Positions 24,795 through 33,968 are shown, numbered from the stretch's first letter. The stretch is DNA of 64,000 nucleotides from DSOI01 sp041394885 (GCA_041394885.1 JAWKHI010000039.1:1-64000), one strand, 5' to 3'. A program made the numbers and translations. The notes: generated from the sequence alone by a model not told the origin.

Positions 24795-26366
24795 ATGGCG
24801 ACTGCCTGTCTTCGCCACACCGAATTGCCGGGGACCAGCAAGCTGTTTGCGGATTACCTGTACCGATTCGATCGAGTGGCGCACTACTACCGCTACGACC
24901 CCTGGGACCCGGCCTCATACAGGTCCGCGGCGCAGGCACTCGACTATCCAGCCGAGCGCCGTGCCGCGCTGGTTGAGGCGCTCGCGGCGCAGGGAAACGA
25001 TCGAGGCGCGCTCGAGACATTGGCCCAACCCGACTGCGTCGCCATCGTCACGGGGCAGCAGGTCGGCTTGTTTTCGGGCCCCTGCTACACGATCTACAAG
25101 GCCCTGACGGCGATCCACCTGGCGGCGCAGTTGCGCGAAACAGGCATCCCGGCAGTGCCGGTGTTCTGGCTGGCCACCGAAGACCACGATTTCGAAGAGA
25201 TCAACCACGCCTGGACGTTGCCGGCGGCGGGGCAGCCGGTGCGTCATGCGGTGGCGAATCCACCGCCTGCCACCGGGACTCGCCCGGTGGGGCCAATCGC
25301 GATTCCCCGGTACCCGATCGAGGAACTGCGCACCGCCCTGGATGGGCTTCCATTCGCTGGTGAGGTAACGTCGCTGGTGGCCGAAGCCTATCGCGACGGC
25401 GCTTCCCTCGGCGGGGCGTTCCGGGCGTTGATGGAACGTCTGCTCCCGGGCCGTGGCCTACTGTACGTGGATCCGCTCGAAGAGCCCATCCGCAATCTGG
25501 CCGCTCCGCTGCTGCAGAAGGCAGCCCGCCGGGCGCCGGAGTTGATGGACCGCGTGATCGAGCGCAACCTGGAATTGGAAACGGCGGGCTACCATGCGCA
25601 GGTCCACGCCGAGGCGAAGACTTCTCCTTTCTTTCTGCTCGAAAACGGCGAGCGCATTCATTTATTGCGTGACGGGAACCGGTTCGACGGGATGAGCACG
25701 GAGGATCTGGCGGCGCGCGCCGGGCACCTTTCGCCGAACGCGATTCTACGGCCGGTGATGCAGGACTATCTGCTGCCGACGGTGGCGCTGATCGGCGGAC
25801 CGGCCGAAATCGCCTACCTGGCGCAGTCGCAGGTGCTGTACGAGGGTCTGGAGCGTCCGGCGCCGGTATTCGTTCCACGTACCGGTTTTACGCTGCTCGA
25901 CAGCCGCGCATCGAAAATCATGGCACGGTACAGGCTCTCGGTTCCGGATTTCTTCGAGGGAATCGAGCCGTTGCGCGCGAAGGTGGCGGCGCGAGTGACG
26001 CCGCCGGAACTCGAGAAGACGCTCAGCGACACCAGAGCGTCCGCGGAAAGCTCCGTGAACCGGCTGCAAAACGCCCTGGCCGCATTCGATCCGACGCTGG
26101 CCGAGGCGCTGGCCAAGAGCCGCGCGAAGATCCTATATCAGTTGGACAAGATCCGCGCGAAGACGGAGCGGGAGGCGCTTCGCCGGGACGCGCGCGCGCA
26201 TGACGATGTGACCGGGCTCGAATGCCTGCTTTTCCACGATCGTCACCTGCAGGAGCGTTTCTATACCATCCTTCCTTTTTTGGCCCGGCACGGCCTGGAT
26301 TTGATCGATCGCGTGGATGAAAGTGTTAGGCTGGATTGTCCGGATCATATCGTCCTGACGGTGTAG
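24795..26366 (+). CDS. bshC: Bacillithiol biosynthesis cysteine-adding enzyme BshC
   Basis: 523 residues from ATG 24795, which has AAGGA 4 bases upstream; a TTG four codons earlier is in frame. It matches BshC: ELPGTSKLFADYLYRFD near residue 11, VAIVTGQQVGLFSGPCYTIY near 84, and PVFWLATEDHDFEEINHAW near 126, then a long coiled region near 400-470. BshC joins cysteine to glucosaminyl-malate in the last step of bacillithiol synthesis. bshA and bshB are not in the window. The presence of bacillithiol fits the redox theme of the selenoprotein gene nearby, but no operon links them. Confidence 0.92.
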   Translation: MATACLRHTELPGTSKLFADYLYRFDRVAHYYRYDPWDPASYRSAAQALDYPAERRAALVEALAAQGNDRGALETLAQPDCVAIVTGQQVGLFSGPCYTIYKALTAIHLAAQLRETGIPAVPVFWLATEDHDFEEINHAWTLPAAGQPVRHAVANPPPATGTRPVGPIAIPRYPIEELRTALDGLPFAGEVTSLVAEAYRDGASLGGAFRALMERLLPGRGLLYVDPLEEPIRNLAAPLLQKAARRAPELMDRVIERNLELETAGYHAQVHAEAKTSPFFLLENGERIHLLRDGNRFDGMSTEDLAARAGHLSPNAILRPVMQDYLLPTVALIGGPAEIAYLAQSQVLYEGLERPAPVFVPRTGFTLLDSRASKIMARYRLSVPDFFEGIEPLRAKVAARVTPPELEKTLSDTRASAESSVNRLQNALAAFDPTLAEALAKSRAKILYQLDKIRAKTEREALRRDARAHDDVTGLECLLFHDRHLQERFYTILPFLARHGLDLIDRVDESVRLDCPDHIVLTV

Positions 26367-26383
26367 CCGGGCCTCATTTTCCC

Positions 26384-27163
26384 ATGCGTATCAACCTCGT
26401 CAAACGCGCCCTTGCCGAAGGCAAGGTGCAGTATGGCACCAACTTCGGCCAGTTCCGGTCGCAAGACGTGCTGAAGATTCTCGCGCAGGCCGGCTTTCAC
26501 TGGGCCTTCATCGACACCGAGCACGGCGGCTTCGATCTGGAAACGATTCAGGATCTTTGCCGCATTTCGCCGCTGGTGGACTTCACGCCGATCGTGCGGG
26601 TGGCTGACCTACAGTACTCGCTGGTGGCGCGCGCGCTCGACGTGGGCGCGCAGGGAATCATCTTTCCGCGCGTGGAATCGGTGGAGTTGCTGGAGCGCGC
26701 CGTGAGCTGGTGCAAATTCCCGCCGGTGGGCATGCGCGGCTTCGGGCTGAACGCGTTTCATATCGATCATGAGAAGGCCACGATGCCGCAGATGATCGAG
26801 CACATCAACGCGGAGACGATGGTGGTGCTGCAGATCGAAACGAAGCGGGCGTTCGAGATGCGCGATGAACTGCTCTCGGTGCCGGGGATCGATGCGGTGA
26901 TGATCGGTCCGGCCGATCTGTCGATTTCGTTCGGGATTCCCGGCGAGTTTCAGAATCCGAAGCTGGTGGATGCGATGATGGCGATCCGCGACACCTGCGA
27001 CGCGCGGGGCATCGCGCCGGGCACGCAGACGCGGACGCTGGACCTGGCGAAGTTCTGGAAGCAGAACGGAATGCGTTTTCTGGGGTGCTCGGGTGATACG
27101 GGAATGCTGTTCGACAAGGCCCGCGAGATTACGTCGGCGCTCGATACGGTGGAAAGAACGTAG
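26384..27163 (+). CDS. HpcH/HpaI-family class II pyruvate aldolase
   Basis: 259 residues from ATG 26384, 17 bases after the bshC stop, so possibly co-transcribed. Family motifs are FIDTEHGGFDLETI near residue 45, GAQGIIFPRVES near 90, VVLQIETKRAF near 148 and MIGPADLSISFG near 176. The Glu and Asp positions fit the Mg/Co site of enzymes such as GarL, RhmA and HpaI, which split 2-keto-3-deoxy sugar acids into pyruvate and an aldehyde. The exact sugar acid is not determined. It would suit catabolism of deoxy-sugar acids, like the lactonase-type amidohydrolase at 28.5 kb. Confidence 0.85.
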   Translation: MRINLVKRALAEGKVQYGTNFGQFRSQDVLKILAQAGFHWAFIDTEHGGFDLETIQDLCRISPLVDFTPIVRVADLQYSLVARALDVGAQGIIFPRVESVELLERAVSWCKFPPVGMRGFGLNAFHIDHEKATMPQMIEHINAETMVVLQIETKRAFEMRDELLSVPGIDAVMIGPADLSISFGIPGEFQNPKLVDAMMAIRDTCDARGIAPGTQTRTLDLAKFWKQNGMRFLGCSGDTGMLFDKAREITSALDTVERT

Positions 27164-27176
27164 GCCGCTTTCGGGC

Positions 27177-27182
27177 TATACT
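27177..27182 (+). promoter_or_regulatory. Probable -10 box (TATACT) of tRNA-Leu
   Basis: TATACT lies 21 bases before the mature 5' end of the tRNA, a normal distance for a tRNA leader. The -35 region is not clear. Confidence 0.35.
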
Positions 27183-27203
27183 TGAGACAGTGCGCCGCTC
27201 CTA

Positions 27204-27290
27204 GGGGGAGTGGTGGAATGGCAGACACAGCAGACTCAAAATCTGCCGGGTGAACAACCCGTGAGGGTTCAAGTCCCTCCTCCCCCACCA
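27204..27290 (+). tRNA. tRNA-Leu(CAA)
   Basis: 87 bases with an encoded CCA. The 7-bp acceptor stem is GGGGGAG/CTCCCCC, the anticodon stem is GCAGA/TCTGC around loop CTCAAAA, giving anticodon CAA (reads UUG). The long variable arm CGGGTGAACAACCCG is that of a class II tRNA, and the T arm is AGGGTTCAAGTCCCT. All stems pair fully, so it looks functional. Confidence 0.97.
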
Positions 27291-27319
27291 AAAACCACTC
27301 GTTTCCGATCACCCGCCGA

Positions 27320-28366
27320 TCAGTTCACCCCACCCGGTCCCCGCAATTCGGCAGGCGCGCGCTGGCGATCATAGGGCGTCAGTTCCAGTTCCCAACGCAA
27401 TGGCACGGTCTGGGGTGCGTAGCAGATACGGTCATCGCAGGCCTGGTACTTGAATCCGCCTTCGATGGTCAACTTGCCATTCTTGGCGGCCTTCTCGGCG
27501 TCGCGGAACTGAGCGATTTTGATATCGCGCACGAGCGCGACCTTGCCTTCATACACGAGCGCGGTTTCGCCGATGGCTTTCAATTCGAGTTTGCGGGATT
27601 GTGGGTACTCAACCGGAAAAGCGGTGTAGGCAGGCGATTCGGCGATCGTCCAATCGATGGGAATGTACGGCTTGTCGACGCCGGGCGCGTAGACGTGCAT
27701 CTTCTCCGGCAACGCGATGGTGGCCATCAGGGTGAGGCGGCTGCCGGCGTACACGGAGGGGTTGCTGACGCTGGTTCGCACGGTGAGATGCGGGGTCTGA
27801 TGTTCGGTGACGGCGGCGCCATCGGCGGAGAACTCGCGCACGAGAATCCCGGCGGCGGTAAAGCGGTCGCGAAAGTCGTCTTCGAAGTATTTCGACTTGA
27901 CCCGGCCGCTTCGGTCCACGATGTAGGTTCCCGGATGCGGGATGCCGTAGGCCGGGGAGTCCTTCTTCGCATTCTCGTTGAGGATTCCGAATCGGCGGAT
28001 CACCTTCGACCCGCGATCCGACAGCATCGGATATGGGATCGACATGCGATCGGAGAAATGTTTCAACACCTCCTTGGTGTCGTAGGTGATCACGGCCACT
28101 TTCAGTCCGCGATCCTCGAAGCCCTTCACCTGTTGTGCCAGCTCGACGAGCTGAGCCTTGCAGTAGGGTCACCAATCGGCCGAACGGACGAAGGCCAGAA
28201 CGAGTCCCTTTGGCCCGGCCAGAGACCGCAGAGACTGCATCTTGCCGTTTTGATCCGGTAACGAGAAGCCGGGGATTTTCTTGCCCACCTCGGGGCCGGT
28301 GGGCACGGGAGCGGCGCCGGCTAGCGTAACGATGGCGGCGAAGGCGACGATTGATCGATGGTGCAT
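27320..28366 (-). CDS. Probable selenoprotein: Sec-containing redoxin (U-P-Y-C) fused to an nDsbD-like domain
   Basis: Read through one in-frame TGA (28169-28171), the gene encodes 348 residues from ATG 28366. The signal peptide is HHRSIVAFAAIVTLAGAAP. An AhpC/TSA-type redoxin domain follows: KKIPGFSLPDQNGKMQSLRS, then FVRSADW-U-PYCKAQLVELAQQ, where family members have Cys-x-x-Cys. So TGA falls exactly on the first catalytic Cys (residue 66). Thioredoxin-fold sequence continues in the same frame (MLSDRGSKVIRRFGI, HPGTYIVDRSGRVKSKYF). The C-terminal part (about 190-335) resembles the DsbD N-terminal domain, ending GFKYQACDDRICYAPQTVPL with its Cys pair. A hairpin with SECIS geometry sits 21 nt after the TGA. 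A plain nonsense mutation is the alternative. Confidence 0.75.
28139..28153 (-). promoter_or_regulatory. Candidate bacterial SECIS hairpin
   Basis: On the minus strand CAGCTC-GTC-GAGCTG forms a perfect 6-bp stem with a 3-base loop that begins with G followed by U. The loop starts 21 nt after the TGA. Known bacterial SECIS elements have the apical loop about 16-37 nt after UGA with a guanine in its first positions. The stem lies inside the coding frame, as expected in bacteria. Confidence 0.6.
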
Positions 28367-28473
28367 CTGTAGACGGACGTCTCCTGCTTTCTATGATGAC
28401 GCACGGCGGCGAATCTATTCCGAAACTTTCATTTTTTTCGCTCCGTCCGCAAGGGCCGAGGGCGGGGCCATCC

Positions 28474-28479
28474 TATAAT
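28474..28479 (+). promoter_or_regulatory. Probable -10 box (TATAAT) of the amidohydrolase gene
   Basis: A consensus TATAAT lies 11 bases before the ATG at 28491, which leaves almost no leader. No ribosome binding site is present between them. Confidence 0.5.
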
Positions 28480-28490
28480 GGCGTTTGCCC

Positions 28491-29318
28491 ATGAAGATCG
28501 ACACGCATCATCATTTCTGGAAGTACAACGCTGCCGAATATGGTTGGATCGGCGACGATATGAAGAACCTACGCCGTGACTTCTTGGCGAAGGATCTGCG
28601 GCAGGCGCTGGCCTCGGCCGGCGTGGATGCGGCCATCTCGGTGCAGGCCCGCGAAACGGTGGAGGAGACGCGCTGGCTGCTGGAGATCGCGGCCGCGGAG
28701 CCGAAAATCCTGGGCGTTGTGGGATGGGTGGAGCTGGCCGGTCCGAGGGTGGAGGCGGAACTGGACCGTTTCGTTCCGGACAAGAAATTCAAGGGCGTCC
28801 GGCATGTACTACAGGCCGAGCCCGCCAACGAGCTGATGGACGACTCGAAATTCAACGACGGCATCTCGAAGCTGGCATCGCGCAATCTGGTTTACGACAT
28901 CCTGATCTTCGAGCGTCATTTGAAGCAGGCGATCGCGTTTGTGGACCGTCATCCGAAGCAGGTGTTCGTGCTCGATCACGTGGCGAAGCCGCTGATCAGC
29001 GCGCACGTGCTCGAACCCTGGCGGCGGCAGATGCACGAACTGGCCAAGCGGCCGAACGTGTATTGCAAGATTTCGGGGATGATCACCGAGGCGGATTGGC
29101 TGCACTGGTCGCCAGCGGACCTGGCGCCTTACATCGCGACGGCGATCGACGCGTTCACGCCGCGGCGGCTGATGTTCGGGTCCGATTGGCCGGTGATGCT
29201 GGCGGCGGGCAATTACCGTTTGTGGCACGACACGGTCACGCGCGCCGTGGAGGCGCTGACGGAGGAAGAGCGGGATCGCTTCTGGAGCGGAACGGCCAAG
29301 GAAGCCTACCGGCTTTAG
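28491..29318 (+). CDS. Amidohydrolase-2 family, probable sugar-acid lactonase (L-fucono/L-rhamnono-lactonase-like)
   Basis: 275 residues from ATG 28491; a TTG two codons earlier is less likely. It starts with the metal-binding H-x-H of the family in KIDTHHHFWKYNAAEYGWI. FVLDHVAKPLI (near residue 160), VYCKISGM (near 185) and LMFGSDWPVM (near 225) supply the other His/Asp positions. This layout is typical of L-fuconolactonase and L-rhamnono-gamma-lactonase in cog3618. It is cytosolic, with no signal peptide. The HpaI-type aldolase 1.3 kb away could act further down the same kind of pathway, but a tRNA and the selenoprotein gene lie between them. Confidence 0.85.
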   Translation: MKIDTHHHFWKYNAAEYGWIGDDMKNLRRDFLAKDLRQALASAGVDAAISVQARETVEETRWLLEIAAAEPKILGVVGWVELAGPRVEAELDRFVPDKKFKGVRHVLQAEPANELMDDSKFNDGISKLASRNLVYDILIFERHLKQAIAFVDRHPKQVFVLDHVAKPLISAHVLEPWRRQMHELAKRPNVYCKISGMITEADWLHWSPADLAPYIATAIDAFTPRRLMFGSDWPVMLAAGNYRLWHDTVTRAVEALTEEERDRFWSGTAKEAYRL

Positions 29319-29336
29319 CGGCGTTCGACCGGGCGG

Positions 29337-30668
29337 TTACAGATCCGCGAGGCGCTGCGAGGTGTCGCCGAAGCGTTCGAGTTCGACGCCCATGCGATCC
29401 ATGATCGAGAGATACAGGCTGCAGGCGCGGCGGTTGTCGTCGCCGCGTTCGAGGTAGTCGAGTACACGGCCGTGGCGGAGCGAGCCGCCGCCTTTGCCGG
29501 CCAGCAGCATGGGCATCTGGTCCGCGGAATGGGAATCGCCGTCGAACAGGTTCGAGCAGCACAGCAGGATGGAGCTATCGAGCAAAGATTGGCCTCCCTC
29601 GTCGATGCTCTTGAAGCGATCGAGCAGGTAGGCGAACTGGGCGATGTGGAACTGATTGGTCTTGAGGTACATCGCCTCGGCGGCGGGGTTCTTGCCGTTG
29701 TGGGTGAGGTCGAGGTGGAGGCTGCCCTTGACGCCTTCGAGGAACTTGAAGTTCATCTGCGACAGGTCGTTGTTCAGCATCAAAGTGGCGATGCGGGTGC
29801 GGTCCATGCGGAAAGCCAGCACGACGATGTCGAGCATCAGCTTGATGTGATCGGGAATATCCTGAGGCAGCGTTTCAGCCGGGCGGGTCATGTCGGGCTT
29901 GTCGAGGGAAGGCCGCCATCCTTCCAGGCGTTCTTCCTTTGACGCGCGGTCGATGCGCTTTTCGATGTCGCGAATGGATTCGAGATATTCGTCGAGCTTG
30001 CGTTTGTCCGCGCCGCTGATTTTGGGTTTGAGCGACTTGGCGTCTGTGAGCACCGAATCGAGAATGGTCTTATCGAGGAGGCGGCCCTTGCCATCGCCCA
30101 CCAGCATGTCGAAGGCGCGGGAAGGATAGATCTCCTTGGTGGCGGGCTTGGTGTCGGATGCCCAGGAAATGGCGGATCCGTAGATCATGGACACGCCGTC
30201 TTCCAGCCGCAGCTCATTGGGCTCGATGCCGAGGACGAGGCTGGGCACGCGCGTGGCGCCGCCGATGCGGCGCGAGAGAATCTGATCGAAGGTGGTGCCG
30301 ACGCGGATGTCGCTCGGGTCCAGGCTCACGCTGGCGCCGGAAAGCAGGTTCGGCGCGCGGCCGAGGTGAGGGCTGGTGGAGATGAATGCCTGGTGGTTAT
30401 AGAGACCGCGCAGGAAGGTGATGTCTTCGCGGTAGGGCCCCATGGGTTCGAGCGCGGGCCCGATCTCCATCGAGGCGCCTTGTCCCTTGGCCCACCAGTG
30501 AATGGGTTCGACGCCGTTGGAGAAGTAGAGCACGCCGAATCGCACCGGCGGCTTATCGGCGGCCTTGGTTCCGGCGGCGAACAGCGGCAGGGACTCCATC
30601 CAGGGGAGCGCGAGCGCGACGCCTGTCCCGCGGAGGAAGTGACGCCGTGAAGGGACTGCAGTGTTCAT
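29337..30668 (-). CDS. DUF1552 secreted protein
   Basis: 443 residues. A Tat-like signal opens the protein (RRHFLRGTGVALALPWMESL), followed by the DUF1552 sequence FGVLYFSNGVEPIHWWAKG and LSGASVSLDPSDIRVGTTFDQIL. The family has no proven activity; it resembles alkaline-phosphatase-fold DUF1501 proteins and almost always travels with a DUF1587/1592 cytochrome-like protein. That is the case here: the start overlaps the upstream gene's stop by 4 bases (ATGA). The pair is typical of Acidobacteria, Planctomycetes and Verrucomicrobia and may oxidise a polymer or small organic compound outside the cell. Confidence 0.9.
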   Translation of the reverse strand: MNTAVPSRRHFLRGTGVALALPWMESLPLFAAGTKAADKPPVRFGVLYFSNGVEPIHWWAKGQGASMEIGPALEPMGPYREDITFLRGLYNHQAFISTSPHLGRAPNLLSGASVSLDPSDIRVGTTFDQILSRRIGGATRVPSLVLGIEPNELRLEDGVSMIYGSAISWASDTKPATKEIYPSRAFDMLVGDGKGRLLDKTILDSVLTDAKSLKPKISGADKRKLDEYLESIRDIEKRIDRASKEERLEGWRPSLDKPDMTRPAETLPQDIPDHIKLMLDIVVLAFRMDRTRIATLMLNNDLSQMNFKFLEGVKGSLHLDLTHNGKNPAAEAMYLKTNQFHIAQFAYLLDRFKSIDEGGQSLLDSSILLCCSNLFDGDSHSADQMPMLLAGKGGGSLRHGRVLDYLERGDDNRRACSLYLSIMDRMGVELERFGDTSQRLADL

Positions 30669-33600
30669 TCGTTGTCTCCCGTGGTGGTGGTTTTGGGCTC
30701 CGCCCCGCCGGAGGCGCGAATGTTCCGGAATTGGGGGCTTACGGCAATGCGGGTGATGAGTTCAGAGAACGGAGCATCGGCTCCGGCGCCGATCATTTCG
30801 TCCACCAGCGGCCAATCCGAGATGCGAACGGTGCGGCCGAGGGCGAAGCCGAGCAGCTTGTTGGAGAGATTGCGGCGCACCTGGGTCTGTTCGCGCTCGA
30901 GGTAGGCGAGCAGGCCGTCGACGCCCGCCACTTCGGTTTGATCGGCGAGGGTGCCGCTGTCTTCGATCGCCTTGCCGTCTTCATAGCTATCGCGCCAGCG
31001 GCCGGTGGGATCGTAGTGTTCGAGCGCGAAGCCCAACGGGTCAATGCGGCTGTGGCAGCCGGCGCAGGTGGCGTTGCGGCGGTGAGCGTCGAGACGCTGC
31101 TTCACGCTGAGTCCGCCGAACTGCTTAGGGTCGGCCGGGATCGAGCCGGCGTCGGGCGGCGGGGGTGGAACCGGGGTGCCGAGGATGCGGCGGAGCAGCC
31201 AGTCGCCGCGCTTGACAGGGCTGGTCCGCAGGGGAGCCGAGGTGGCGGTGAGCACGGCGCCGAGCCGCATCATGCCGCCGCGATGCTGCGCTTGCACACC
31301 GTCGATGCGCTGGAGTTGCTCGCCGGCGGGAACCGAGGCGAGCCCATAGTGTTTGGCGAGGCCGTTGTTGGCGAAGGTGTAGTCCGCGGTGAGCATCTCG
31401 CTCACGGGGCGGTCCGCGCGAACGATGTGTTCGAAGAACGAGACGGCCTCGTCGTACATGGCGGCCTTGATCTTATCCGTGAACTCGGGGAAACGGCCGG
31501 TGTCAACGCCGCGATGCTGATCGAAGCGGTAGAAGCCGAGCCATTGTCCGAAGAACTCGTTGGCGAAGCGGCGGGCCTTGGGATCGGCGAGCATGCGTTT
31601 GGCCTGCCGGGCGATCTCGGCGGAATCGGTGAGCTTGTCTGCTTCGGCGGCGCGGCGCAATTCGGCGTCGGGCGCGGAGGACCAGAGGAAGTAGCTCAAA
31701 CGGGTGGCGATTTCCCAGCTCGAAAGCGGGGCGGCGTCTGCCCGCCGGGTTTGGGTGCGCGGCGTCTCGATGCGGTAGAGGAAGTCCGGCGCGACGAGGA
31801 TGCGAGCGAGCAGGGAGCGCACTGCGGCGGCGTGGTCAAGCTGATAGCGCTCCCGGGCATCGGTGTAGAAGCCACGGAGGCGGTCCTTTTCCGGTTCAGT
31901 GAGCGGCCGGCGCCAGGCGCGTGCGGCGAAGGCGAGGCAGTCGTCGATATGGCCGGGGTGCGCGGCGAGTTGGGCGGCCTGCACTTTGTCGTAGCTTTCG
32001 CGAAGGGTTGCGGCAAAGGGCTGGAGATCGGCGGGGAGGGCGTCGATTTCGCTTTTGGCAAAGGTGGCGATGCTTCTGGGTTTGCCGTCGGCGCCCTTGA
32101 TATCGACCTTGAACTTTTCGGCGGCGAAGTGGAAATAGGCGTCGTGAAATTCGAACGAGGCAAGCAGATCGGCCCAGGCGTGCTCGAGCCGGACGCGCGT
32201 GGCGTCGTCGAGCATCTTTTCGACGAGGAAGCCGTCTTCGCGCAGGTACTTGACGCGCGTGTGGTAGTAGTCGCGCTCGGGTTGATTGTAGGTATTGTCA
32301 AACGGGGCTGGGATCTCGTCTTTGTCGGAAGGGGCGGGCTCGCCGTGGGAGGCTTGCGGGAAGCTGCCGGCGAAATCGAGCACGCCGGCTTTCCACTGGC
32401 GATAGCCATCGCTTTCCGGGTCGGCCATCAAAGACCAAACGGGCGTGCCGCTGGCGGCCTCTTCGCGATCGGAGATGGTGACGCGAAGCACCGAGCCCGA
32501 CGGAGCGCCCAGCAGTTCCGCCTCCACCTGGAGCTGCATGCCGAAGGCTCCGGCGGCGAGATTGACGTCGAGCGCGAGATTGGTTTCGCCTTCGGTGACG
32601 AAACTGCCGTCTTCGGCGGGGTTGAGTTTGGCGAGCGATTCCGGCGTCAGCACGGCGCGGAAAGGCTGGGAGGTCGAGGTGCCGCGGTCGCGGCCGCGCA
32701 TGCGTACGGTGGGGTTGCGCCACGCGATCACGGCCTTGCCGTCGGCGGCGCGGGGGTTGGCCGGGAGGACGGAGAAATAGATCTTCCGCACGGTTGGGCC
32801 GGCGGGGGGCGGGGGCTGCTTTTCGGCTTCATCCGGATTGACGCGGCGGCCGCGCAGGAAGAAATTGAAGCGATGTTTGGAGACGGCCGCGAGCGCGGCG
32901 TCGGTGATGACGAGGGCCCGTTCATCGCCGCGTCCGCCTTCGGCGAGATCGCCGGCCGCAAACAGCCAACGCGGCCAGTTGATCGAATAATCTTTGATGG
33001 CGGCGCAGGCTTCGCGCATCGCACTCTCGTCGAAGTCCGCCCCGGCTGGGACGGGCAGTTTGTGGAAGCGGTCGACCACACCGGAAGTGGGATAGCTAGC
33101 ATCACGGCGGTTGACGGCGGACCAGATGTGCTCGACGAACCGGGCGGTCAGCCCCTCGCGGGCGGCCAACTGGGCGAGGGTCCAATCGGGGTGGCCGAGT
33201 TTGCCGCGATGCTGAAAGCTCCAGGCCGCGAAAAACGCCTTGGAGTAGCGTTCAAGGCCGTAGGGCTTGCCGCCCTCGCCGGCGGCGGCGCGGAAGCCGT
33301 AGGTGGTGTAGATGTGCTGAATACGGTCAATCGCGGAGAGTTCGAAGCCGCTCATTCCGGGGTCGGCAAAAAACCCGAGGGGACCGGCGCCGATCACGGC
33401 GTGATTGGCCACCAGCTTGGCGGCTTCGAGATAGCGTTCGAGATTGGCGTCCGCGATGAACTGGACGTCGCCGAAGTTGGTGAAGCCTTCGCCGCCGACG
33501 GCATCGGTGGCGAATTCGCCGTCGAACTTGAACTCGACACCGGTGAGGTCCTGGAGCGTGTATGCGTATTCGGCGCTGGTGAGACGGCGGACGGTGACGG

Positions 33601-33943
33601 GGCCGGGGTCGCCGGCGGTCTTGCGGGCGTACTCATTCAGGGAGGAGCGCACCCAGGCGATGGCTTGGTCGCGATCGGAGGCGGAAGGCTGCGGCATCTT
33701 GGCGGGCGGCATCCGCTTCTGGCGCAGCGCCGTGGTGACGCGGTCCCATTGCTGGAAGTGGGCGCCGAAGTCGCGCTTGGCGAGCATCTGTTCGAGGTTG
33801 ATGCCGCCCATGGCGGCCTTGCCGTGGCATTGCAGGCAGTACTTGCCGAACGCGGATGGGGCGTCCTGGGCAAACGCCGCGACGGCGGACAGAGAGGGTG
33901 CGAGCGCCAGACAGAGTACGAGCGTGGTGCGGCAGGGGTTCAT
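30665..33943 (-). CDS. Planctomycete-type cytochrome protein (DUF1587-1592-1588-1585)
   Basis: 1,092 residues from ATG 33943, preceded by AAAGG. A signal peptide precedes a haem motif, CLQCHGKAAMGGINLEQML (C-x-x-C-H), near residue 35. RRLTSAEYAYTLQDLTG (DUF1587 type) follows near 120. The C-terminal half has RAWRRPLTEPEKDRL (about 750), LARILVAPDFLYRIE (DUF1592), KRGDWLLRRILGTPVPPPPP (DUF1588) and HRRNATCAGCHSRIDPLGFALEHYDPTG, with a second C-x-x-C-H, then DUF1585. Thus it likely carries two haems and acts in the periplasm with the coupled DUF1552 protein. The substrate is unknown. A minus-strand TATAAT (33963-33968) is a plausible promoter. Confidence 0.92.
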   Translation of the reverse strand: MNPCRTTLVLCLALAPSLSAVAAFAQDAPSAFGKYCLQCHGKAAMGGINLEQMLAKRDFGAHFQQWDRVTTALRQKRMPPAKMPQPSASDRDQAIAWVRSSLNEYARKTAGDPGPVTVRRLTSAEYAYTLQDLTGVEFKFDGEFATDAVGGEGFTNFGDVQFIADANLERYLEAAKLVANHAVIGAGPLGFFADPGMSGFELSAIDRIQHIYTTYGFRAAAGEGGKPYGLERYSKAFFAAWSFQHRGKLGHPDWTLAQLAAREGLTARFVEHIWSAVNRRDASYPTSGVVDRFHKLPVPAGADFDESAMREACAAIKDYSINWPRWLFAAGDLAEGGRGDERALVITDAALAAVSKHRFNFFLRGRRVNPDEAEKQPPPPAGPTVRKIYFSVLPANPRAADGKAVIAWRNPTVRMRGRDRGTSTSQPFRAVLTPESLAKLNPAEDGSFVTEGETNLALDVNLAAGAFGMQLQVEAELLGAPSGSVLRVTISDREEAASGTPVWSLMADPESDGYRQWKAGVLDFAGSFPQASHGEPAPSDKDEIPAPFDNTYNQPERDYYHTRVKYLREDGFLVEKMLDDATRVRLEHAWADLLASFEFHDAYFHFAAEKFKVDIKGADGKPRSIATFAKSEIDALPADLQPFAATLRESYDKVQAAQLAAHPGHIDDCLAFAARAWRRPLTEPEKDRLRGFYTDARERYQLDHAAAVRSLLARILVAPDFLYRIETPRTQTRRADAAPLSSWEIATRLSYFLWSSAPDAELRRAAEADKLTDSAEIARQAKRMLADPKARRFANEFFGQWLGFYRFDQHRGVDTGRFPEFTDKIKAAMYDEAVSFFEHIVRADRPVSEMLTADYTFANNGLAKHYGLASVPAGEQLQRIDGVQAQHRGGMMRLGAVLTATSAPLRTSPVKRGDWLLRRILGTPVPPPPPDAGSIPADPKQFGGLSVKQRLDAHRRNATCAGCHSRIDPLGFALEHYDPTGRWRDSYEDGKAIEDSGTLADQTEVAGVDGLLAYLEREQTQVRRNLSNKLLGFALGRTVRISDWPLVDEMIGAGADAPFSELITRIAVSPQFRNIRASGGAEPKTTTTGDNE

Positions 33944-33962
33944 CGACACGGATTCGCCCTTT

Positions 33963-33968
33963 ATTATA
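33963..33968 (-). promoter_or_regulatory. Probable -10 box (TATAAT) for the DUF1592/DUF1552 operon
   Basis: Consensus TATAAT lies 19 bases before the ATG at 33943. The leader contains AAAGGG, which could serve as a ribosome binding site. Unlike several other genes here this one is not leaderless. The rest of the 33,944-34,210 gap shows nothing else recognisable. Confidence 0.45.

Noticed and set aside
26950..27312. Minus-strand protein containing EEGLEPSRVVHPADFESAVS
   Set aside because: This phrase is the antisense translation of a class II tRNA (here tRNA-Leu), a well-known false annotation.
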